From Pseudomonas gozinkensis (GTDB lineage Bacteria > Pseudomonadota > Gammaproteobacteria > Pseudomonadales > Pseudomonadaceae), in assembly GCF_014863585.1 (NCBI RefSeq), contig NZ_CP062253.1:4587001-4651000 (forward strand): 64,000 nt of DNA, read 5' to 3'. Of the stretch, positions 52,993 through 62,304 are shown piece after piece. Numbering within the stretch: the stretch's first letter is position 1; every line of letters begins with the position of its first letter. The notes below the pieces were generated by a model. The model searched no databases and was not told the DNA's origin. It worked only from the letters and a program-made list of their open reading frames with translations. Made by a program: the position numbers and the translations under genes.

Positions 52993-54069
52993 ATGGCTGA
53001 TTTACCGATCAACGACCTGAACGTCGCTTCCAACGAGACCCTGATCACTCCCGATCAGCTCAAGCGTGATATCCCTCTGAGCGACGCTGCCCTGCGCACC
53101 GTCACCAAGGGTCGCGAGGTCATCCGCAACATTCTCGATGGCACCGACCATCGTCTGTTCGTGGTGATCGGCCCCTGCTCGATCCACGACATCAAGGCTG
53201 CCCACGAATATGCCGATCGCCTGAAGGTGCTCGCGGCAGAAGTCTCGGACACCTTGTACCTGGTCATGCGCGTGTATTTCGAGAAGCCACGGACCACCGT
53301 CGGCTGGAAAGGCCTGATCAACGACCCGTACCTGGATGACTCGTTCAAGATCCAGGACGGTCTGCACATCGGTCGCCAGTTGCTGCTGGACCTGGCCGAA
53401 AAAGGCCTGCCGACTGCGACCGAAGCCCTCGACCCGATCTCCCCGCAGTACCTGCAGGACCTGATCAGCTGGTCGGCGATCGGCGCACGGACCACCGAAT
53501 CCCAGACCCACCGCGAGATGGCTTCCGGCCTGTCCTCGGCGGTCGGCTTCAAGAACGGCACCGATGGCGGCCTGACTGTGGCGATCAACGCCCTGCAGTC
53601 GGTTTCCAGCCCGCACCGTTTCCTGGGCATCAACCAGGAAGGTGGCGTGTCGATCGTCACCACCAAGGGCAACGCCTACGGTCACGTGGTGCTGCGCGGT
53701 GGCAACGGCAAGCCGAACTACGATTCGGTCAGCGTCGCCCTGTGCGAGCAGGCGCTGAACAAGGCGAAGATCAAGCCGAACATCATGGTCGATTGCAGCC
53801 ACGCCAACTCCAACAAGGATCCGGCCCTGCAACCGCTGGTGATGGAGAACGTCGCCAACCAGATCCTCGAAGGCAACCAGTCGATCATCGGCCTGATGGT
53901 CGAGAGTCACCTGAACTGGGGCTGCCAGGCCATCCCGAAAGACCTCGCCGATCTGCAGTACGGCGTGTCGATCACCGATGCCTGCATCGACTGGTCCGCA
54001 ACCGAAAACACCTTGCGCAGCATGCACGCCAAGCTCAAGGATGTACTGCCAAAACGTCAGCGCGGCTGA
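52993..54069 (+). CDS. aroG: DAHP synthase, class I (AroG/F type)
   Basis: The 358-residue class I DAHP synthase condenses phosphoenolpyruvate and erythrose 4-phosphate. Signatures are VVIGPCSIHD (metal Cys61), RVYFEKPRTTVGWKG and VDCSHANSNKD. It is probably inhibited by tyrosine or phenylalanine; which one cannot be read safely. ATG 52993 has a weak ribosome site (GACGAG). A class II enzyme lies 14 kb upstream. Confidence 0.95.
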   Translation: MADLPINDLNVASNETLITPDQLKRDIPLSDAALRTVTKGREVIRNILDGTDHRLFVVIGPCSIHDIKAAHEYADRLKVLAAEVSDTLYLVMRVYFEKPRTTVGWKGLINDPYLDDSFKIQDGLHIGRQLLLDLAEKGLPTATEALDPISPQYLQDLISWSAIGARTTESQTHREMASGLSSAVGFKNGTDGGLTVAINALQSVSSPHRFLGINQEGGVSIVTTKGNAYGHVVLRGGNGKPNYDSVSVALCEQALNKAKIKPNIMVDCSHANSNKDPALQPLVMENVANQILEGNQSIIGLMVESHLNWGCQAIPKDLADLQYGVSITDACIDWSATENTLRSMHAKLKDVLPKRQRG

Positions 54070-54087
54070 CAGCCGTTTCGCAGGCAT

Positions 54088-54118
54088 AAAAAAACGCCGG
54101 GCATTGCCCGGCGTTTTT
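54088..54118. terminator. Rho-independent terminator, bidirectional
   Basis: AAAACGCCGGGC-ATT-GCCCGGCGTTTTT between convergent aroG and the GNAT gene. Confidence 0.92.
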
Positions 54119-54137
54119 ATGTGTGCGGTGAGGTCAG

Positions 54138-54419
54138 TCAGATCTTGGCGGTACGCCGCTGATGACGCTCCATGTAGCGCTCCACGTAGGAGCACGATGG
54201 AATGACCGTGTAGCCCATTTCATCGGCGTACTGCAACGCCCGTTCGGTCAGGGCTGCTGCGATGCCTCGGCCACGCAAGGCGTTGGGCACGAAGGTGCGG
54301 TAGATATCCAGGGTCTGTTTCCCCAGATCCATATAGGTCAGGTAGGCACGATGACCGTCCACATTGGTCTCGAACTGATGACCAGCCTGGTCATGGTGGA
54401 TGGACAACGCCTCGCTCAT
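54138..54419 (-). CDS. Short GNAT-family acetyltransferase (YjdJ type)
   Basis: The 93-residue minimal GNAT protein has the acetyl-CoA loop RGRGIAAALTERAL at about 50-63 and a conserved cysteine near PSCSYVERYM. The YjdJ/NATD1 family has this length. The substrate is unknown. ATG 54419 follows GAGGAG. Confidence 0.88.
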   Translation of the reverse strand: MSEALSIHHDQAGHQFETNVDGHRAYLTYMDLGKQTLDIYRTFVPNALRGRGIAAALTERALQYADEMGYTVIPSCSYVERYMERHQRRTAKI

Positions 54420-55056
54420 CACTACTCCTCGCGGGTCTCGAATTCTGACCCCTACCTTACCGATGTTTTCCCGGCGAAGGAACATCTACGCCACCCCGTG
54501 CCTGATGGACACCGAGAAGAACTGCACCGATCTCGCGCAACCCGAGCACGTATCAAATAGTAGGCACCATTGGCGAAAATGCTCAAGGTACGCTCGTCAA
54601 CATGCGGATTGACGGGGCAGTTCCGGTGGACTCAGGGCCGGTTCGGGAGACGATCTTCCCGAGCCGAAAGGCTGAACATCGCCGGATGTTGAGACTTAAG
54701 ACGAGCCCCCTGTTTTAAAGTCACCTCAACATGGACAAAGATATGCGAGGCGCTGCGCAAATTCGCAACAAAAGTGTGGACGAATCCATATAGACAGACT
54801 TTGGCCACTACCTGCAAAACAACCCGCGGCAACGGGAACTTTTTCTCAATAACTCGCTCATCTCGCGGCTTCCAGCTGGATATTTTTTATACAACGCAGT
54901 TAAAAGTTGCTCGAAAAAGAATCAACGCCTACAATTTTTTTTGCTTCTTGCCTCACGTCAGTTTACTTACTACAAGTAATGGGTAGTATGTACGCCGGCT
55001 ATTTCCTCAATCGGAGGAGACAGCCACTTAATTGAAAGTCCTTGAAGGGGAACACG
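54420..55056. other. Long gene-free region upstream of oprI
   Basis: About 640 bases, AT-rich in the right half. A hairpin with nine pairs (GGTTCGGGA / TCCCGAGCC, about 54639-54665) has no T tract. The only clear signal is the oprI promoter. I see no convincing coding frame. Confidence 0.55.
54907..54935 (+). promoter_or_regulatory. Promoter of oprI
   Basis: TTGCTC (54907-54912), a 17-base spacer and TACAAT (54930-54935) followed by a T-rich start region. It predicts a leader of about 115 bases before ATG 55057, with AGGGG as ribosome site. Strong expression is expected for this abundant lipoprotein. Confidence 0.7.
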
Positions 55057-55308
55057 ATGAACAACGTTCTGAAATTCTCTGCTCTGGCTCTGGCCGCAGT
55101 TCTGGCTACCGGTTGCAGCAGCGCATCGAAAGAAACCGAAGCACGTCTGACCGCTACTGAAGACGCAGCTGCTCGCTCCCAGGCTCGTGCAGACGAAGCT
55201 TACCGTAAAGCTGATGAAGCTCTGGCTGCTGCTCAAAAAGCACAACAGACTGCTGACGAAGCTAACGAGCGTGCTCTGCGCATGCTGGAAAAAGCTAGCC
55301 GCAAGTAA
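55057..55308 (+). CDS. oprI: Major outer-membrane lipoprotein OprI
   Basis: The 83-residue precursor has a lipobox LATGC with Cys20; the mature 64 residues form an alanine-rich heptad coiled coil ([22 protein letters not shown]). It ends in lysine for attachment to peptidoglycan. It is the Braun-lipoprotein counterpart of pseudomonads. Codon use is strongly biased (GCT, CGT), as in highly expressed genes. The neighbouring L,D-transpeptidase may attach it to the wall. Confidence 0.97.
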   Translation: MNNVLKFSALALAAVLATGCSSASKETEARLTATEDAAARSQARADEAYRKADEALAAAQKAQQTADEANERALRMLEKASRK

Positions 55309-55328
55309 TAGTCCTTCGGGATTGTTAT

Positions 55329-55361
55329 CAAGCCGACCCATTTTTTGGGTCGGCTTTTTTG
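55329..55361 (+). terminator. oprI terminator
   Basis: AAGCCGACCCA pairs with TGGGTCGGCTT around TTTTT and is followed by six T. Confidence 0.93.
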
Positions 55362-55383
55362 TGCCTGCAGTTTCTGCGGGCAA

Positions 55384-55420
55384 TAAAAAACCCGCCGCTG
55401 CGCAAGCCTCGGCGGGTTTT
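55384..55420 (-). terminator. Terminator of the L,D-transpeptidase gene
   Basis: On the minus strand AAAACCCGCCG pairs with CGGCGGGTTTT, followed by a T run. It sits 11 bases after the gene's stop codon. Confidence 0.88.
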
Positions 55421-55430
55421 GTCTTTCAGC

Positions 55431-56402
55431 TTATTGCTGCAGGTCGATCGGTGCGCTGGAGACCATCGGTGCCGAGGTGCTCGGTGTGCCGATTTCGGTT
55501 GGCAGGCCATCTTCGGCCGCCACCACATCACGCACCACATCCCAGTCCATGCGCAGGTTGTTGGTGATGTCTTCACGCTTGAGCATCGCGTTGATCACCG
55601 CGGTGTGCTTGTCGACCACCGACGGGTTGCCCTTGTCGTCGATCGGCGTATGCGCTTCCAGGTAGATCTTGCCGCCACTGCGACCGAATTTGTACGCGTC
55701 GTTGAGGATTCGTACCGAAGTCCCCACCGGCACCATGCCGGCCATTTCCAGCACGTTGTTGTTGAACATGCGGAAGCAGCCGTGGCTGGTGCGCATGCCG
55801 ATGCCGAACTTCTTGTTCGAGCCGTGGATCAGGTAGCCCGGCGTACCCAGGGTGAACTTGAACGGCCCCAGCGGGTTGTCCGGACCGGCCGGCACCACGT
55901 TCGGCAGCGGATCACCATCAGCGGCGTGTTCAGCCTTGATCGAGGCAGGCGGCGTCCAGGTCGGGTTCGGCGTCTTCGCGGTGATCGTGGTGTGCGCGAT
56001 CGGCGAACCCCAGCCTTCACGACCGATACCCAGCGGGAAGGTGTACACCACGTTCCGGCCTTTCGGATAGTAGTAGAGGCGGTATTCAGCGAGGTTGATC
56101 ACGATGCCTTCACGCGGGCCCGGCGGCAGGATGAAGCGGGTCGGCAGGACCACCTCGGTGCCGGCACCTGGCAGCCAGGCATCGACGCCCGGGTTGGCCG
56201 CGACCATTTCCGAATAGCCCAGATCGTAGGTGGTGCCCAGATCGGCAAAGGTATCTTCGTACTTGGCCTTGATGACCTGCACCTGGCCGATGATGTCCTC
56301 ACCGGGTGGTGGCAGTGGAAACTCCAGTGCAGCAACGGGACCGGCCACACACAGGGCGGCAAGAGACAGGCAGCGGGTGACGGCAGGAAAACGCGGCAAC
56401 AT
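55431..56402 (-). CDS. L,D-transpeptidase (YkuD domain)
   Basis: The 323-residue precursor has a signal peptide (about 1-25, AGPVAA). A LysM-like peptidoglycan-binding region lies at about 35-90 and a YkuD domain at 95-235, with catalytic Cys209 and His207 in RTSHGCFRM. It forms 3-3 crosslinks or links lipoprotein to the wall in the periplasm. ATG 56402 follows AGGA. A TACAAT on the minus strand near 56445 is a likely -10. Confidence 0.92.
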   Translation of the reverse strand: MLPRFPAVTRCLSLAALCVAGPVAALEFPLPPPGEDIIGQVQVIKAKYEDTFADLGTTYDLGYSEMVAANPGVDAWLPGAGTEVVLPTRFILPPGPREGIVINLAEYRLYYYPKGRNVVYTFPLGIGREGWGSPIAHTTITAKTPNPTWTPPASIKAEHAADGDPLPNVVPAGPDNPLGPFKFTLGTPGYLIHGSNKKFGIGMRTSHGCFRMFNNNVLEMAGMVPVGTSVRILNDAYKFGRSGGKIYLEAHTPIDDKGNPSVVDKHTAVINAMLKREDITNNLRMDWDVVRDVVAAEDGLPTEIGTPSTSAPMVSSAPIDLQQ

Positions 56403-56512
56403 CCGGAGAATCCTTCGCAAGATCGACAAGGGTAATAAGAACGCGATTGTACACCGCGCCCAGGGAATTCGGGGAGATGCGCCGATGGACCGCGATATCG
56501 GCGAAAAGGGGC

Positions 56513-56806
56513 TCAGAGTTCGAAACGCAACTCGGGCCAGATCGGCGAGGTGCCGCGCTTCTGCGATTCGAGGATCGCCCGGCACAGCGAGCACAGGCGC
56601 TGATCCTGAAACACCCGGCGATCCACGCTGGACCAGCGCGGTTGTGCCGGCAGCAGACTGCCGCACAGGGTTCGGTCAGCCGAGCCACCGAGCTCCAGTT
56701 GACGGGTCACCAGATGCACTCGCACTTCCTGGCAGGCGAACAGATCCAGCTGTTCGTCAGGCTCGATCAGTTGATAGGCAAACAGGGACCAGGCAGAACG
56801 CGGCAT
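56513..56806 (-). CDS. Small hypothetical protein
   Basis: The 97-residue soluble protein has a CSLC pair near its C-terminus (QRLCSLCRAILESQ), which may bind metal with an upstream cysteine. I do not recognise the family. ATG 56806 follows GGAG. It lies between tesA and ldt in the same direction. Confidence 0.6.
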   Translation of the reverse strand: MPRSAWSLFAYQLIEPDEQLDLFACQEVRVHLVTRQLELGGSADRTLCGSLLPAQPRWSSVDRRVFQDQRLCSLCRAILESQKRGTSPIWPELRFEL

Positions 56807-56863
56807 CGGGGGCTCCAAATAAGGGGGCGCCACATTAGCCGAAAGCCTGCCGCTAGAAAAGCC

Positions 56864-57469
56864 TCATAGCAGCGGTTTTAGCGTCGGCCAGACATTTTCC
56901 AGCAACTTGCCCTGAGCCCCGGCCGCCGGGTGCAGACCGTCGGCCTGCATCAGGTCCGGATGCCCACCCACACCCTCGAGGAAAAACGGCACCAGCGGGA
57001 TTTTTTTCTCCTCGGCGAGTTTGCCGTAGACCTCGGCAAAGGCATCGGTGTAGCGCTTGCCGTAGTTGGGCGGCAATTGCATGCCGAGCAACAGCACCTT
57101 GGCACCGCTCTGACGGGAGCTGTCGATCATCGAAGCAAGATTTTGTTGCAATTGCGTCGGCGGCATTCCGCGCAGGCCATCGTTGCCGCCCAATTCGAGG
57201 ATCACCAGTTCCGGTTTGTGCTCTGCAAGCAGCGCAGGCAGCCGTGCCTGGCCTCCGGCACTGGTGTCGCCACTGATGGACGCATTGACCACTTTGTCGT
57301 CAAAACCTTCGGTCTTGAGCCGCTGTTCGAGCAACGACACCCACCCCAGCCGGGTATCCAGCCCGAAACCGGCGCTGATACTATCGCCAACGATCAGGAC
57401 TGTACCCGCCGCTGCGTTCTGGGCCATGCACATCAAGGCCAGGCCAGCACTCAAAAACCACACACGCAT
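56864..57469 (-). CDS. tesA: SGNH-family arylesterase/lysophospholipase TesA
   Basis: The 201-residue precursor has a signal peptide (1-21, NAAA). GDSISAGFG includes nucleophile Ser30; ELGGNDGLRG is block III and DGLHPAA holds the Asp-His pair. It is a periplasmic esterase/thioesterase. ATG 57469 follows GGAG. It is divergent from ybbA with only ten bases between start codons. Confidence 0.94.
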   Translation of the reverse strand: MRVWFLSAGLALMCMAQNAAAGTVLIVGDSISAGFGLDTRLGWVSLLEQRLKTEGFDDKVVNASISGDTSAGGQARLPALLAEHKPELVILELGGNDGLRGMPPTQLQQNLASMIDSSRQSGAKVLLLGMQLPPNYGKRYTDAFAEVYGKLAEEKKIPLVPFFLEGVGGHPDLMQADGLHPAAGAQGKLLENVWPTLKPLL

Positions 57470-57479
57470 CGGATTCTCC

Positions 57480-58163
57480 ATGGGCGCAAGCATTCTCACC
57501 GCGAAGAACCTTAGCAAAGTGGTTCCCAGCGCGGAAGGTGAACTGACCATCCTGCACGAACTCAGCCTGGAACTGAACAAGGGCGACAGCCTCGCCATCG
57601 TCGGCGCCTCCGGTTCCGGCAAATCCACCCTGCTCGGCCTGCTCGCCGGCCTCGACCTGCCGAGCAGCGGCGAAGTGACGCTCGCCGGACAAGGCCTGAG
57701 CAATCTCGACGAAGACCAGCGCGCGCGCATTCGCGCCGAACACGTGGGTTTCGTCTTTCAATCTTTCCAGCTGCTCGACAGCCTCAACGCGCTGGAAAAT
57801 GTCATGCTGCCGCTGGAGCTCGACGGTCGCAAAGATGCCCGCAGCCGCGCCACCGAACTGCTGCAACGGGTCGGTCTCGGCCAGCGTCTGACGCACTCGC
57901 CGCGCCAGCTCTCCGGCGGTGAACAACAGCGCGTAGCGATTGCCCGGGCCTTCGCCGCCGAGCCGGACGTGCTGTTCGCCGACGAACCCACCGGCAATCT
58001 CGACAGCCACACCGGCGAGCGCATCAGCGACTTGCTGTTCGAGTTGAACAAGGAACGCGGCACCACCCTGGTGCTGGTGACCCACGACGAACGCCTGGCC
58101 CATCGTTGCCGGCGCCTGATCCGTCTTGAAGCCGGCCTGTTGGTCGCCCCTCTGGAGCCTTGA
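57480..58163 (+). CDS. ybbA: ABC transporter ATP-binding protein YbbA
   Basis: The 227-residue LolD-like ATPase has Walker A GASGSGKST, signature LSGGEQQRVAIARA, Walker B VLFADEPTGNLD and the switch histidine in THDERLAHR. It energises the YbbP permease encoded next (TGATG overlap). The ybbA-ybbP pair, divergent from tesA, is conserved also in E. coli; a role in removing toxic hydrophobic molecules has been suggested. Confidence 0.94.
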   Translation: MGASILTAKNLSKVVPSAEGELTILHELSLELNKGDSLAIVGASGSGKSTLLGLLAGLDLPSSGEVTLAGQGLSNLDEDQRARIRAEHVGFVFQSFQLLDSLNALENVMLPLELDGRKDARSRATELLQRVGLGQRLTHSPRQLSGGEQQRVAIARAFAAEPDVLFADEPTGNLDSHTGERISDLLFELNKERGTTLVLVTHDERLAHRCRRLIRLEAGLLVAPLEP

Positions 58164-60667
58164 TGGCACGTCTGCCGCTGTTGCGTCTGTTCAGTCTCGC
58201 CCTGCGCCAACTCATGCGCGATGCCCGCGCCGGTGAACTGCGGGTGCTGTTTTTCGCCTTGGTGGTAGCGGTGGCGGCGAGTACCGCGATCGGCTATTTC
58301 GGCGCCCGCCTCAACGGCGCGATGATGCTGCGCGCCACCGAGTTTCTCGGTGCCGACCTGTCGCTTGAAGGCAGTTCGCCGGCCCGCCCGGAACAGATCA
58401 GGAGCGGCACCGACCTGCGCCTGGATCATGCGCAGGTGGTGGAGTTTTCCAGCGTCATCGCCACGGACAACGGCATTCAGCTTTCCAGCATCAAAGCGGT
58501 CGACCGCGCCTATCCGCTACGCGGCGAACTGAAAAGCGCCCCCGCCCCGTACGCCACAGAGGTAGCCGGAGGAGAGCCGCAGCCCGGTGAGGCCTGGGTC
58601 GAAGCACGCCTGCTGACAGCGCTGGACCTGAAAATCGGCGACAGCATCGACGTCGGCATGAAGACGTTGAAACTGACGCGAGTGCTCACTTACGAGCCGG
58701 ATCGCGCCGGCAACTTCTACAGCCTTACGCCACGGGTACTGATCAACCTCGACGACCTCGACGCAACCGGCGTGGTGCAACCCGGCAGCCGGGTGAGCTA
58801 CCGCGAACTGTGGCGCGGTGAGCCGCAAGCGCTGGAAACCTATCGCCAGCTGATCAAACCGGGCCTCGCCGCCAACCAGCGGATTCAGGATGCCCGCGAT
58901 GGCAACCGGCAGATCGGCGGCGCGCTGGGCAAGGCCGAACGCTATCTGAACATGGCCAGTCTGGTCGCCGTGCTTCTGGCCGGTGTCGCGGTGGCGTTGT
59001 CGGCCAACCGCTTCGCCAGCCGCCGTTTCGATGCCAGCGCCTTGCTGCGTTGCCTGGGCCTGTCGCGCCGGGAAACCCTGGTGCTGTTCAGTCTGCAACT
59101 GACGGTGCTCGGCCTGCTCGCCAGCCTCGGCGGCGCCCTGCTCGGCTGGCTCGCGCAATTGGGATTGTTTGCGCTGCTGCATGATCTGCTGCCGACCGAC
59201 GTACCGCCGGGTGGCTTGCTGCCGGCGCTGGCCGGCATCGGCACCGGGCTGGTGGCGCTGGCCGGCTTCGCGCTGCCACCGCTCGCCGCGCTGGGCCGGG
59301 TGCCGCCGCTGCGGGTATTGCGCCGGGACATGCTGCCGATTCCCTCGAGCACCTGGATGGTCTATGGCGCAGCACTCGGTGCGCTCGGGCTGATCATGTG
59401 GCGCCTGAGCCTGGATCTGCTGCTGACCTTCGCCCTGCTCGGCGGCGGCGTGGTCGCGGCGCTGGTACTCGGCGGCTTGCTGCTGTTGCTGCTGCAAAGC
59501 CTGCGTCGCCTGCTCGCGCGCGCGTCCCTGCCGTGGCGTCTCGGGCTAGGTCAGTTGTTGCGCCATCCTTTGGCGGCCGCCGGCCAGTCATTGGCTTTCG
59601 GGCTGATCCTGCTGTCCATGGCTTTGATCGCCTTGCTGCGCGGCGAACTGCTCGACACCTGGCAAAACCAGTTGCCGAAAAACGCACCCAACTATTTCGC
59701 CCTGAACATCCTGCCGGCTGACAAACAGGCCTTCACCGATCACCTGATCAATGTCTCGGCCCAGGCCGCGCCGTTGTATCCGGTGGTACCGGGACGCCTG
59801 ATCAGCATCAATGGCGAAGCGGTGCAGCAGATCGTCAGCAAGGATTCGGCCGGCGACCGCGCAATCCAGCGCGACCTGAGCCTGACCTGGGCTGCCGATC
59901 TTCCGGCGGGCAACAAGATCACTGCGGGTTCGTGGTGGGCCGGCCAACCTTCGGATGACGTTCCGGGCGTTTCTGTGGAAGGCAAGGTGGCCGAAAGCCT
60001 CAAGCTCAAACTGGGCGATCACATGGTGTTCAGCGTGGGCGGGGTCAATCGCGAAGCGAAGGTCACCAGCCTGCGGGAGATCAACTGGGACAACTTCCAG
60101 CCAAACTTCTTCATGATCTTCCAGCCCGGTACGTTGAAGGATCTACCGGCGACCTACCTGACCAGCTTCTATCTGGCCCCCGGTCACGATCAGCAGATTG
60201 TCGAGCTGTCGCGAGCATTTCCGGCGGTAACCATCCTGCAGGTCGAAGCCTTGCTCGAACAACTGCGCAGTATCCTCGCCCAGGTCACCCTGGCGGTGGA
60301 GTATGTTTTGTTGTTTGTGTTGGCGGCGGGGATGGCGGTGCTGTTTTCCGGGTTGCAGGCAACGCTGGATGAACGCATACGCCAGGGTGCGCTGTTGCGC
60401 GCGCTGGGTGCCGAGCGGCAGTTGCTGATCAAGGCGCGACGGATCGAGTTCGGCTTGCTCGGCGCGGTCAGCGGACTACTCGCGGCCATCGGTTCGGAAG
60501 TGGTGAGTCTGGTGCTGTATCGCTTCGCCTTCGACCTGCCGTGGCATCCCCATCCGTGGTTGCTGCTGTTGCCGTTGATCGGCGCGGCGCTGATCGGTGG
60601 CGCCGGGGTGTTCGGCACACGGCGTGCACTCAACGCCAGCCCGCTGACAGTGCTGCGCGAGGGTTGA
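58163..60667 (+). CDS. ybbP: ABC transporter permease YbbP (FtsX family)
   Basis: The 834-residue inner-membrane permease has about ten segments: one near residue 30, two FtsX blocks (about 265-400 and 710-825) and a middle pair around 410-500. Two large periplasmic domains lie at 55-255 and 500-700. It acts with YbbA as a MacB/LolCE-like mechanotransmission exporter. The start is ATG 58163, overlapping the ybbA stop. Confidence 0.93.
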   Translation: MARLPLLRLFSLALRQLMRDARAGELRVLFFALVVAVAASTAIGYFGARLNGAMMLRATEFLGADLSLEGSSPARPEQIRSGTDLRLDHAQVVEFSSVIATDNGIQLSSIKAVDRAYPLRGELKSAPAPYATEVAGGEPQPGEAWVEARLLTALDLKIGDSIDVGMKTLKLTRVLTYEPDRAGNFYSLTPRVLINLDDLDATGVVQPGSRVSYRELWRGEPQALETYRQLIKPGLAANQRIQDARDGNRQIGGALGKAERYLNMASLVAVLLAGVAVALSANRFASRRFDASALLRCLGLSRRETLVLFSLQLTVLGLLASLGGALLGWLAQLGLFALLHDLLPTDVPPGGLLPALAGIGTGLVALAGFALPPLAALGRVPPLRVLRRDMLPIPSSTWMVYGAALGALGLIMWRLSLDLLLTFALLGGGVVAALVLGGLLLLLLQSLRRLLARASLPWRLGLGQLLRHPLAAAGQSLAFGLILLSMALIALLRGELLDTWQNQLPKNAPNYFALNILPADKQAFTDHLINVSAQAAPLYPVVPGRLISINGEAVQQIVSKDSAGDRAIQRDLSLTWAADLPAGNKITAGSWWAGQPSDDVPGVSVEGKVAESLKLKLGDHMVFSVGGVNREAKVTSLREINWDNFQPNFFMIFQPGTLKDLPATYLTSFYLAPGHDQQIVELSRAFPAVTILQVEALLEQLRSILAQVTLAVEYVLLFVLAAGMAVLFSGLQATLDERIRQGALLRALGAERQLLIKARRIEFGLLGAVSGLLAAIGSEVVSLVLYRFAFDLPWHPHPWLLLLPLIGAALIGGAGVFGTRRALNASPLTVLREG

Positions 60668-60701
60668 TAGACTCCAGCCCTCATTACCACAAGAAGTTGC
60701 C

Positions 60702-61199
60702 ATGAGCCGTTATCGCCCTCCCCGCACCGCCGGTACCGCGCTGATCACCCCCGAAGGTGAAGCGCGGATGCGCGCCGAATTCCATGAGCTTTGGCATGTG
60801 CGCCGTCCGCAAGTGACGCAGTCGGTCAGCGAGGCGGCGGCTCAGGGTGATCGTTCGGAAAATGCCGAATACACCTACGGCAAGAAAATGCTGCGCGAGA
60901 TCGACAGCCGCGTGCGTTTTCTCACCAAACGCCTTGAAGCGTTGAAAGTGGTCAGCGAAAAACCGAGCGATCCGAACAAGGTCTACTTCGGCGCCTGGGT
61001 GACCATCGAAGATGAGGACGGCAAACAGTCGCGCTATCGCATCGTCGGCCCGGACGAACTGGACCTGAAACTCGGCCTGATCAGCATCGACTCACCGCTG
61101 GCCCGCGCCCTGATCGGCAAGGCGCTGGATGCTGAAGTGCGGGTACAGACGCCGACCGGCGAACAGTTCGTCTATATCGTGGCGATCGAATATCCCTGA
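60702..61199 (+). CDS. greB: Transcription elongation factor GreB
   Basis: This 165-residue Gre factor has an N-terminal coiled coil with the acidic catalytic tip [19 protein letters not shown]-terminal FKBP-like domain follows ([20 protein letters not shown]). It stimulates cleavage of backtracked transcripts. The start MSRYRPP and overall basic patch fit GreB rather than GreA. It lies 34 bases after ybbP. Confidence 0.94.
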   Translation: MSRYRPPRTAGTALITPEGEARMRAEFHELWHVRRPQVTQSVSEAAAQGDRSENAEYTYGKKMLREIDSRVRFLTKRLEALKVVSEKPSDPNKVYFGAWVTIEDEDGKQSRYRIVGPDELDLKLGLISIDSPLARALIGKALDAEVRVQTPTGEQFVYIVAIEYP

Positions 61200-61202
61200 C
61201 GC

Positions 61203-61511
61203 TCAACGCCGGGTGATCAGGCCCTGGCGTGCGACGCGGGTCAGTTGGCGAATCATTTCCGGCGCCTCTTCAAGGCTCGGGGCCTGAATGACGGCCAGAT
61301 CGAAACTGTCATCGGCAAAACGCGCCAGCGATTCACCATCTTCGACAAACTGGATCAGGAATGCGGCAGGACCGCCGCTGCGGCGCGGCCAGCCATCGAG
61401 ATAACGCAACAGCGTCGGCTGATGTTTTCCGCCAAGCAGGATTTTCGGGTTGCGCTGGGTGATGTGTGCCGTGATCGGCGCGGGACGTGCTGGAGGGCGT
61501 AGTGCATTCAT
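61203..61511 (-). CDS. Small protein resembling the end of a class I methyltransferase
   Basis: The 102-residue protein has a basic N-terminus. Its C-terminal half (FADDSFDLAVIQAPSLEEAPEMIRQLTRVAR) resembles motifs of SAM-dependent methyltransferases, but there is no SAM-binding glycine loop, so catalysis is unlikely. ATG 61511 has no strong ribosome site. Its promoter seems to be at 61673-61702, giving a leader of about 150 bases. Unknown function. Confidence 0.6.
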   Translation of the reverse strand: MNALRPPARPAPITAHITQRNPKILLGGKHQPTLLRYLDGWPRRSGGPAAFLIQFVEDGESLARFADDSFDLAVIQAPSLEEAPEMIRQLTRVARQGLITRR

Positions 61512-61672
61512 CGTGTCGTGTCTCTGCCTCAAAAGTCTGCATGGCAGGTGAGAGGCAACACCGAACCAGCGCTTTAGCGGTATTTCGAAGCCCTGTTCCG
61601 GCTTCTGACGGCAACTGAAGAATAGTCACCTGGCGCCCCGCAAGTAGCTGTTTAAATCGGCGCATGAGCGGC

Positions 61673-61702
61673 ATCCTAGAGAACGTGACCGGCCAGTGTC
61701 AA
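61673..61702 (-). promoter_or_regulatory. Sigma-70-like promoter
   Basis: On the minus strand TTGACA (61697-61702), an 18-base spacer and TAGGAT (61673-61678). It would drive the small gene ending at 61203, with a leader of about 150 bases. Confidence 0.55.
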
Positions 61703-61716
61703 GAATCAGCCGCAAC

Positions 61717-61746
61717 AAAAAAGGCCCGCACAATGCGGGCCTTTTG
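61717..61746 (-). terminator. Terminator of the doxX gene
   Basis: AAAAGGCCCGCA-CAA-TGCGGGCCTTTT, with six T after the stem on the minus strand. Confidence 0.9.
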
Positions 61747-61762
61747 CTTGAGCCAGAGCCTT

Positions 61763-62197
61763 TTAACCGGCGATGGCGCGATCCACCGAGAGCTTGCCGG
61801 CGCCTTCGATCAGCACCGCGAGGCTGCCGCCGAGCAGGGCCAGAGCGAACTCGTAACCGTTGTTGGCCATGAACAGACCGTTGCTGATGTGCACGGTGAA
61901 GATCGCCACCAGCGACAGGAAGGTCAGACCCAGTGCCGCCGGGCGAACCAGCAGGCCGATGATCAGCGCCAGACCGGCGAAGAACTCGGTGCCGCCGGCG
62001 AGGGTCGCCATCAGGTAACCCGGGGTCAGGCCGATGCTTTCCATGTATTGCGCGGTGCCCGCCAGGCCGTAGCCACCGAACAGGCCAAAGAGTTTCTGCG
62101 AGCCGTGGGCGGCGAAGATCACGCCGACGGCAATGCGCAGGATGGTCAGACCGTAGCCGGCGCGGGTAAACAGAACCTTGTTGATCAGAGAGCTCAT
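61763..62197 (-). CDS. DoxX-family membrane protein
   Basis: The 144-residue protein has four membrane segments and the family motifs RIAVGVIFAAHGSQKLFG and GGTEFFAGLALIIGLLVRPA. DoxX-like proteins take part in redox and envelope stress in other bacteria; the exact role is open. ATG 62197 follows AAGGAAA. It is monocistronic, with its own terminator. Confidence 0.9.
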   Translation of the reverse strand: MSSLINKVLFTRAGYGLTILRIAVGVIFAAHGSQKLFGLFGGYGLAGTAQYMESIGLTPGYLMATLAGGTEFFAGLALIIGLLVRPAALGLTFLSLVAIFTVHISNGLFMANNGYEFALALLGGSLAVLIEGAGKLSVDRAIAG

Positions 62198-62304
62198 GTT
62201 GCGTTTCCTTGTTGTCAGAAGTGCTTGTTGGTTGGCCGCCATATTAATCAGTTAATTTCATGTTAAAAGCGCAAAAATTCCGCCATAACAATCAATTTAT
62301 TAGA

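Noticed and set aside
61512-61674. Minus-strand frame starting MPLMRRFKQLLAG upstream of the small methyltransferase-like gene.
   Set aside because: It starts inside the likely -10 of the promoter at 61673-61702 and overlaps the next gene out of frame; no ribosome site. Probably untranslated leader.
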